From Pseudomonas laurylsulfativorans (GTDB lineage Bacteria; Pseudomonadota; Gammaproteobacteria; Pseudomonadales; Pseudomonadaceae), in NCBI RefSeq assembly GCF_002906155.1, contig NZ_MUJK01000010.1, positions 149,508-213,507 on the forward strand: 64,000 nucleotides of DNA. The letters run 5' to 3'. Under the pieces are notes generated by a model, which saw nothing but the letters and a program-made list of their open reading frames with translations, had not been told where the DNA came from and did no database searches. This document shows positions 58,705 through 64,000 of the stretch, piece by piece. Within the stretch, counting starts at the first letter, position 1; each line of letters begins with the position of its first letter. The position numbers and the translations under genes were made by a program.

Positions 58705-59364
58705 TCAGGCGCGACTCAAATCGCTCTGCATGTCACCCAGCAGCGGTTGCTGTTGCTCGCCGAAAAGGTGTGGATAGCATTTTTCCAGGTGTTCAAAAAA
58801 GAACGCTTCAGGGACGTCGGCGAACTGGCCGTGATCGACGAGGTACTCCATCAGCTTCGCGCCATCGCGGTTTAAGGGATGAAAAACACTGTCGTTGACC
58901 CCGTCGAACTCCAGCGGCGCCACATTGAACAGGTCGCAGAGTTTTCGGTTGAACGCCGGTGTCGCCTTGACCCAGCGATCCTGCAAATAGAACTCGGTGT
59001 AGCCGTGCATGGCAAACATGTCGCTCTTGAGCAATTCAAGTAGCCGTGGCGTCGACAAATGATTGCGCACATCCGCCAGGCCGATCCGCGCGGGAATCCC
59101 GCAATGCCGCGCTGCACCTGCCAGCAACGTGGCCTTGGGCACGCAGTAACTCTCCCCGGTCGCCAGCGCATAACTGCCGCGCAGGGTCTGCGGATCGCGA
59201 CTGAATGTATACGGGTTGTAGCGTACCGCTTCACGCACGGCGTAATAGAGACTGATCGCCTGCTCAAGCGGATCGCGACTGGCGCCACGGTGTTTTTCGG
59301 CGAACTCCACCACGGACGGATGGTCACTATCGATGAAGCGGCCGGGACTCAGGTACTCGTGCAT
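58705..59364 (-). CDS. Transglutaminase-like domain protein
   Basis: 219 residues. Papain-like fold of the transglutaminase-like superfamily: catalytic Cys in GESYCVPKATLLAGAARHCGIPARIGLADVRNH and His in MHGYTEFYLQDRWVKATPAFN. The position normally held by Asp is less clear. Such proteins probably act as peptidases or have lost activity. The start at 59364 follows AGGAG at nine bases. It is divergent from the acyl-CoA dehydrogenase gene. Confidence 0.87.
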   Translation of the reverse strand: MHEYLSPGRFIDSDHPSVVEFAEKHRGASRDPLEQAISLYYAVREAVRYNPYTFSRDPQTLRGSYALATGESYCVPKATLLAGAARHCGIPARIGLADVRNHLSTPRLLELLKSDMFAMHGYTEFYLQDRWVKATPAFNRKLCDLFNVAPLEFDGVNDSVFHPLNRDGAKLMEYLVDHGQFADVPEAFFFEHLEKCYPHLFGEQQQPLLGDMQSDLSRA

Positions 59365-59568
59365 GAGAATAATCTCCTGGAGAAGCCCCGAGTCTAGCGA
59401 GAGCTTCAGCACAGAGATAACGACGTTTCGGCCAAACATGGGCGCTTTGCCGCTCGCTCAATCAATGCTTTTCCCACGATTCCAATCACATCGCTCCAAT
59501 CAGCCTGTTTTGCGGATGCCGTCTAAGCTCTGAGGGCTGGTTCACCCTGGTTTCACGGAGGAATGAAT

Positions 59569-62016
59569 ATGCTGCTGTTGTGGATACTGGTTCTGCTGGT
59601 CGGGATTGCTTATTTGGCTCACCGCCGCATCGCCCCGCTGCCCGCCTTGGTCATCGTGGCCGTCTATGTCGTGGCAATGGGCGCTTTCAGCCGTGCGCCG
59701 GGCTGGCTGCTGCTGATTTGCTGGGTGTTGATCGCCGCCGTCGCCGCGCCCTTGCTGCTGCCTGACCTGCGCCGCAAATTGTTCAGCGCGCCAATGTTCA
59801 GCTGGTTCCAGAAAACCCTGCCGCCCATGTCGCAAACCGAACGCGACGCCATCGACGCCGGCACGGTGTGGTGGGACGGCGAACTGTTCAGCGGCCGCCC
59901 GGACTGGAGCAAACTGCTGTCCTATCCCAAGGCGCAGTTGAACGAAGAGGAACAGGCTTTCATCGACGGGCCGACCGAAACACTCTGCACCATGGTCAAT
60001 GAATGGCAGCTCGGTCAAACCATGGACCTGCCGCCGCAAGTCTGGACATTCATCAAGGACAACGGCTTTTTCGCCCTGATCATTCCCAAGGAGTTTGGCG
60101 GCAAGGGCTTTTCCGCCTATGCCCACTCGCAAGTGGCGATGAAACTGGCGAGCCACAGCGGCGACCTCGCCTCCACCGTGATGGTCCCCAACTCCCTCGG
60201 CCCGGCCGAACTGTTGCTGCATTACGGCACCGATGAACAACGCAATCATTACCTGCCACGCCTGGCCCGCGGCGACGACATCCCGTGCTTTGCCCTGACC
60301 GGCCCGTTGGCTGGCTCCGACGCCGGCGGCATGCCGGACTCCGGGGTGATCTGCAAAGGTGAATGGGAAGGCCAGGAAGTCCTCGGTCTGCGCCTGAACT
60401 GGGAAAAGCGCTACATCACCCTCGGCCCGGTGGCCACCCTCCTCGGCCTGGCCTTCAAGGCCTACGACCCGGATCACCTGCTGGGTGACAAGGAAGACCT
60501 GGGTATCAGCCTGGCGCTGATTCCGACCGACACCGCTGGTGTCGAGATCGGCCGTCGGCATCTGCCGTTGGGCGCCGCGTTCATGAATGGCCCGAACTCG
60601 GGCAAGGATGTGTTCGTCCCGCTGGAGTTCCTCATCGGTGGCCAGGAAATGCTCGGCAAAGGCTGGATGATGCTGATGAACTGCCTGTCGGTCGGGCGTT
60701 CGATTTCCCTGCCGGCGGTGGGCACCGGCATGGCCAAGTTCACCAGCCTGGTGACGGGCCAATACGCTCAGGTTCGCGAACAGTTCAACGTGCCGATTGC
60801 CGCTTTCGAAGGCATTCAGGAAGCCATGGCCCGCATTGGCGGCAACGCCTGGATGATGGACGCCGCCCGCATGCTCACCGCCAATGCGGTCGATCTGGGC
60901 GAAAAACCGTCGGTGCTGTCGGCAATTCTCAAGTACCACCTGACTGAGCGCGGCCGCGACTGCATCAGCGATGCTATGGATGTGCACGGCGGCAAGGCGA
61001 TCATCATGGGGCCGAACAACTACCTCGGCCGCAAATGGAACGGCGCGCCGATTTTCATCACCGTGGAAGGCGCGAACATTCTCTCGCGCAACCTGATGAT
61101 CTTCGGCCAGGGCGCGATCCGCTGCCATCCCTTCGTGCTCAAGGAAATGGCCCTTGCCGGCCGTGAAGACAAAGATCAGGCGCTCAGAGAGTTCGACGAA
61201 CTCCTGCTCAAGCACATCGGTTTTGCCGTGGGCAACGCCGCCAGTACGCTGGTGCTCAATCTCGGTTTCGGGCACCTGGAACACACCCCGGGCGACAAAC
61301 TCAGCCAGGGTTATTTCCGCGCCCTCAATCGTCAAGCCGCTGCTTTCGCCCTGCTCGCCGACCTCAGCATGATGTTGCTGGGCGGCGCACTGAAACGCCG
61401 CGAACACCTGTCCGCACGATTGGGCGACGTCCTGAGCAACCTTTACCTGGCTTCGGCCGCACTCAAGCGCTACAACGATCTCGACTCACCGCAGTACATG
61501 ACACCGCTGCTGGCCTGGGCCATGGAGGAAAGCCTGGGCCAGGCGGAACGGGCCATGGATGAGCTGCTGAACAACTTCCCGAACAAGGTCGTGGGCTGCC
61601 TGTTGCGGGTGATCGTGTTCCCGTTCGGTCGCCGGCACAAAGGGCCATCGGACAAACTCGGTGCCGAAGTCGCTGCGTTGATTGGCCGGGCCAAGGGCGA
61701 CCCGGCCCTGGAGGAATTGCTCCTGGGTTGCTATCGCCCACAAGCGAGCGACGATCCGGTCGGTGCATTGCAACACGCTTGCAATCTGTTGAGCGCCGCA
61801 CAACCGCTGCAGAAAAAGCTGCATGTGGCACTCAAGAGTGGCCAGGTCAAAACGGTGGCCGGCGAGTCGGTGATCGATGCTGCACTCGAGGCGGGCGTGT
61901 TGCAGCCGGTGGAAGCCCAAACCCTGCGTGAAGCCGAAGCAGCCCGGCGCAAGGTGATCGACGTCGATGACTTTGACCAAGAGGCTTTGGCACTGGCCGG
62001 GGGAAAAGTCCGCTGA
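59569..62016 (+). CDS. fadE: FadE-type acyl-CoA dehydrogenase
   Basis: 815 residues, the long E. coli-FadE-like form. The first step of fatty acid beta-oxidation: it introduces the alpha-beta double bond and passes electrons to ETF (etfBA and ETF-QO are also in this window). Two N-terminal membrane helices (about 1-16 and 27-55), then the acyl-CoA dehydrogenase fold (CFALTGPLAGSDAGG near 245, KRYITLGPVA, GRSISLPAVGTGMAK, AIMDVHGGKAII region) and the DUF1974 C-terminal domain. ATG 59569 is seven bases after GGAGG; the ATG two codons earlier is only one base away from it. Confidence 0.95.
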   Translation: MLLLWILVLLVGIAYLAHRRIAPLPALVIVAVYVVAMGAFSRAPGWLLLICWVLIAAVAAPLLLPDLRRKLFSAPMFSWFQKTLPPMSQTERDAIDAGTVWWDGELFSGRPDWSKLLSYPKAQLNEEEQAFIDGPTETLCTMVNEWQLGQTMDLPPQVWTFIKDNGFFALIIPKEFGGKGFSAYAHSQVAMKLASHSGDLASTVMVPNSLGPAELLLHYGTDEQRNHYLPRLARGDDIPCFALTGPLAGSDAGGMPDSGVICKGEWEGQEVLGLRLNWEKRYITLGPVATLLGLAFKAYDPDHLLGDKEDLGISLALIPTDTAGVEIGRRHLPLGAAFMNGPNSGKDVFVPLEFLIGGQEMLGKGWMMLMNCLSVGRSISLPAVGTGMAKFTSLVTGQYAQVREQFNVPIAAFEGIQEAMARIGGNAWMMDAARMLTANAVDLGEKPSVLSAILKYHLTERGRDCISDAMDVHGGKAIIMGPNNYLGRKWNGAPIFITVEGANILSRNLMIFGQGAIRCHPFVLKEMALAGREDKDQALREFDELLLKHIGFAVGNAASTLVLNLGFGHLEHTPGDKLSQGYFRALNRQAAAFALLADLSMMLLGGALKRREHLSARLGDVLSNLYLASAALKRYNDLDSPQYMTPLLAWAMEESLGQAERAMDELLNNFPNKVVGCLLRVIVFPFGRRHKGPSDKLGAEVAALIGRAKGDPALEELLLGCYRPQASDDPVGALQHACNLLSAAQPLQKKLHVALKSGQVKTVAGESVIDAALEAGVLQPVEAQTLREAEAARRKVIDVDDFDQEALALAGGKVR

Positions 62017-62032
62017 TCTCTTCTAGCATGTA

Positions 62033-62072
62033 AAAACGGGCGCGGGCGCTTTATACTCCCGCGCCCGTTTTG
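62033..62072 (+). terminator. Intrinsic terminator after fadE
   Basis: AAAACGGGCGCGGG and CCCGCGCCCGTTTT enclose a loop containing TATACT, which might also be the -10 box of the next gene. Confidence 0.8.
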
Positions 62073-62090
62073 CTCTTGAGGACTTATCTC

Positions 62091-62498
62091 GTGTCCAACA
62101 TCGTTGCCGATCATCTCGTTTTACTCGACCACCTGCGCAGCATCCTGGTCGCCGTAGGTGAGGCCGAGCAGGTTCCCGACGAAAGTCATGCCTTGTTCCT
62201 TGAGCGCTTCGACGAACTGCTTGCGTTACTGCCTGTCGACCCGATCGAAAGCCAGTACCTGGGCCAGGACATTCTGTGCCAGGTCATCACTCGCTATCCG
62301 CAAATTGCGCACCTGGTCCCGCGTGACCTGCTGTGGTATTTCGCCGGTGACTGCCTGCATTACATGCCCGATGATGAAATCGACCTGTATCAGGCCCTGG
62401 AAGAACGCCGCTTCGAAGCCGAACAGAACGACGAACCTTTCGACTGGAATCAGGAAAAGCAGCTGCTGGCGCTGTCGAACCAGGACAGCAAGCACTGA
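62091..62498 (+). CDS. Conserved protein of the PA2817 type
   Basis: 135 residues, acidic (many Asp and Glu), no signal or membrane segment. GTG start at 62091 with GAGG nine bases upstream. I recognise the pattern ADHLVLLDHLRSILVAVGEA and PVDPIESQYLGQDILCQVITRYPQ as that of a family kept next to fadE in Pseudomonas. Function unknown. A terminator follows. Confidence 0.8.
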   Translation: MSNIVADHLVLLDHLRSILVAVGEAEQVPDESHALFLERFDELLALLPVDPIESQYLGQDILCQVITRYPQIAHLVPRDLLWYFAGDCLHYMPDDEIDLYQALEERRFEAEQNDEPFDWNQEKQLLALSNQDSKH

Positions 62499-62516
62499 TC
62501 AGCGACTGGTCATGCA

Positions 62517-62551
62517 AAAGGCCCGCATGGTTGCGCATGCGGGCCTTTTTT
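62517..62551 (+). terminator. Intrinsic terminator after the PA2817-like gene
   Basis: AAAAGGCCCGCATG-gttgcg-CATGCGGGCCTTTTTT, perfect 14-base stem, 19 bases after the stop. Confidence 0.93.
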
Positions 62552-62587
62552 GTGCCTATCTCTGGTTTCAGCGTGGGCATGGTCCCT

Positions 62588-62702
62588 TGTAGGAGCTGGC
62601 TTGTCGGGTCGCCGCATCGCAGCGATGGTCGTTAACGATAACGCGTGTAAACCGGATAAACGCCGCGCCCTTGAGTCCATCGCCGGCAAGCCGGCTCCTA
62701 CA
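62588..62702. repeat. REP pair (tgtaggagc class) next to the IS110 element
   Basis: The left unit, tgtaggagctggcttgtcgg, is diverged; the right unit, inverted (gccggcaagccggctcctaca), is intact and ends at 62702, where the non-coding flank of the transposase begins. Confidence 0.85.
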
Positions 62703-62832
62703 TCTATGGTTACCCCCTTTTCTGCAATACTGTATTTGATGCGTGTTTGGCTTGCTTTCATCTATCCGGCGTCTGAGTGGGGGTGTCGCCCCGCGCCTCG
62801 ATGAGAATCGATGCCCAACGACCCTAATTAGT

Positions 62833-62891
62833 TGAACGGCCTTACAGCCGTGTAGGAGCCCAGGGTTGTCGTCAGGCCGGTTGGCCGTTCA
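62833..62891 (-). ncRNA. Candidate bridge RNA hairpin of the IS110 element
   Basis: TGAACGGCC (62833-62841) pairs perfectly with GGCCGTTCA (62883-62891). The 41-base interior contains tgtaggagcc (62851-62860), identical to the edge of the neighbouring REP units. IS1111-type elements carry the guide RNA downstream of the transposase gene, the position seen here. The full RNA would be longer, probably within 62703-62949. Inference only. Confidence 0.4.
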
Positions 62892-62949
62892 CGTCATCAG
62901 TTATCCAGCATCGCAAAACCAGGTGGGTGGTGCTCGGGTGACAGCGGGG

Positions 62950-63978
62950 TCAGGCGTTCATCGCGGCTGGCCCCGCATCGAATTCAGTGTGGTGTGCGGC
63001 TATCGCCCAGGCGATTCTTGCCAGCTTGTTGGCCAGTGCGCAGACCACGAGATTGGAGTGATGGCGGGAAGCTAATAGTTGGCGGACCCAGTCCGCCAAG
63101 GCGCCTTTCTGTCGTTCCAGTTGTATCAAGTACACACGGGCGCACTGGATGAGCAGGCGCCTCTGATTTCGATCGCCGCGTTTACTGATGCCGAGCAACA
63201 CGGTTTTGTCGCCCGTACCGTGCTGTTTGGGTACCAGCCCGATCGACGCCGCATAGCCTCGGCCGCATTTGAACTGTTTGCCATCGCCCAACTCGGCAGC
63301 CAAGGCGCTGGAGGTGATCGGGCCGACACACGGCATGGTCATCAAACGAGCCGCCAGATCATCTTCAGCTGCTTGGCATTCCACCTCCTTGTCCAGCGCT
63401 TTGACCTTCCCATCCAGATAGTTGAAGTGCTCATGCAACCCCATCAGAATTTTTTTGATGGAGCCGGAAAATGAACTCATCTCAAGCAATGCTGGAAGCT
63501 CTTTGATGGATTTGAAGCCGGGAGCCAGGCTGATACCCACCTCCAGCAGGGCTGCGTGAATCCGATTGACGGTGGCGGTACGGTCTTTGATGAACGACTC
63601 ACGAACCGAATTGAGCATCGCCAGCGCCTGCTGAGCCTGGGTTTTGGGGTGCACGAAGCGCATTGTGGGCCGGGTCGCCGCCTCGCAGATCGCTTCGGCA
63701 TCAGCGAAGTCGTTTTTGTTGCTCTTCACGTAAGGGCGTACCAGATGTGGCGCAATAAGCTTGGGCGTATGCCCCAGCTTGGCGACTTCCTGCGCCATGA
63801 AATGGGCGCCGCCACAGGCTTCCATCACGACGGTGCAGGGTTCCAGTTTCGCCAGATATTGGGTGAGTGCTGCGCGCGTAAACTTTCTGCGGTGAACCTC
63901 GTGGCCGCGATCATCTTGAGCATGAAGATGAAAGGAATGTTTTCCGAGGTCGATGGCGGCAATAGCTACGTTGTTCAT
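62950..63978 (-). CDS. IS110-family transposase (IS1111 group)
   Basis: 342 residues, seemingly intact. N-terminal DEDD RuvC-like domain: AIDLGKHSFHLH (first Asp near 10), VVMEACGGAHF (Glu), KNDFADAEAI (Asp pair). C-terminal Transposase_20 domain: MTMPCVGPITSSALAAELGDG (Ser region) and GYAASIGLVPKQHGTGDKTVLLGISKRGDRNQRRLL. These enzymes recombine DNA with a structured guide RNA. GGAG lies about ten bases before the ATG at 63978. Pseudomonas relatives insert in REP sequences. Confidence 0.93.
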   Translation of the reverse strand: MNNVAIAAIDLGKHSFHLHAQDDRGHEVHRRKFTRAALTQYLAKLEPCTVVMEACGGAHFMAQEVAKLGHTPKLIAPHLVRPYVKSNKNDFADAEAICEAATRPTMRFVHPKTQAQQALAMLNSVRESFIKDRTATVNRIHAALLEVGISLAPGFKSIKELPALLEMSSFSGSIKKILMGLHEHFNYLDGKVKALDKEVECQAAEDDLAARLMTMPCVGPITSSALAAELGDGKQFKCGRGYAASIGLVPKQHGTGDKTVLLGISKRGDRNQRRLLIQCARVYLIQLERQKGALADWVRQLLASRHHSNLVVCALANKLARIAWAIAAHHTEFDAGPAAMNA

Positions 63979-64000
63979 GGCAATGATCTCCGATGAGCCC

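Larger units (their letters stand above)
62703..64000 (-). mobile_element. IS110-family element, IS1111 group (partial, runs off the window)
   Basis: Transposase gene at 62950-63978 plus 247 bases of non-coding sequence up to the REP pair. IS110 elements lack terminal inverted repeats and target duplications, so the left border cannot be read directly. The end of the intact REP (62702) is one candidate and a REP fragment at 62851-62860 the other. The other end lies beyond 64000. Confidence 0.6.

Noticed and set aside
59425..59437. GTTTCGGCCAAAC before fadE as a PsrA site
   Set aside because: The half-sites are in the opposite order (GTTT...AAAC) from the PsrA pattern (AAAC...GTTT).
59542..61407. 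621-codon open frame opposite fadE
   Set aside because: Shadow frame, composition artefact of high GC content at third positions.

Overview
This is a high-GC chromosomal window from a Pseudomonas, most likely of the P. fluorescens group. The basis is the core gene order, which I recognise from memory as matching P. aeruginosa PA2951-PA2985 followed by PA2811-PA2817 neighbours, together with the many REP palindromes (tgtaggagc..., tgtggcgaggg...) and the oxidative, phosphorylation-late sugar pathway. It is mostly housekeeping chromosome with one sugar-catabolism insert and two insertion sequences. I saw no rRNA, tRNA, CRISPR array, prophage or origin.

Layout. 1-4.5 kb: a partial periplasmic solute-binding protein, then the electron-transfer flavoprotein genes etfBA divergent from ETF-ubiquinone oxidoreductase. 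4.6-6.8 kb: an AraC regulator divergent from a zinc alcohol/aldehyde reductase. 6.8-12 kb: a galactonate operon on the minus strand (dgoK-dgoA-dgoD-dgoT-iclR). 12-14.5 kb: a GNAT acetyltransferase, an MFS transporter and a small secreted protein. 14.8-21.4 kb: an L-arabinose/D-galactose module on the minus strand (GntR regulator, SMP-30 lactonase, SDR sugar dehydrogenase, AraF-AraG-AraH ABC importer). The two sugar blocks fit together: import, oxidation to the lactone, hydrolysis to the aldonate, dehydration, phosphorylation and aldol cleavage. They share an almost identical promoter block.

21.5-25.1 kb: DUF1285, a DUF4823 lipoprotein, a MoaA paralogue, a TetR regulator and the sRNA RgsA. 25.1-35.7 kb: the fatty-acid/DNA-replication cluster (yceD-rpmF-plsX-fabD-fabG-acpP-fabF-pabC-mltG-tmk-holB-tatD); pilZ, normally between holB and tatD, is missing and only a possible 3' scrap remains. 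maf is followed by a complete 1426-bp IS4-family element that split a palindromic terminator. 37.2-43.8 kb: an SppA-like peptidase, a HAD phosphatase, rluC, then rne behind a leader of about 640 nt.

44-48.4 kb: a four-gene overlapping operon for a Tat-exported molybdenum hydroxylase of the isoquinoline oxidoreductase type with two maturation factors. 48.6-56.1 kb: murB, a low-molecular-weight phosphatase, kdsB, a Trm112-like protein, lpxK, exbD, exbB, comEC and DUF2062. 56.2-62.5 kb: an ABC-2 exporter, a GST, a transglutaminase-like protein, a long FadE-type acyl-CoA dehydrogenase and a small conserved protein. The right edge holds an IS110/IS1111 transposase. Its non-coding flank folds into a hairpin whose loop carries ten bases of REP sequence, which suggests a bridge-type RNA that directs the element to REP sites.
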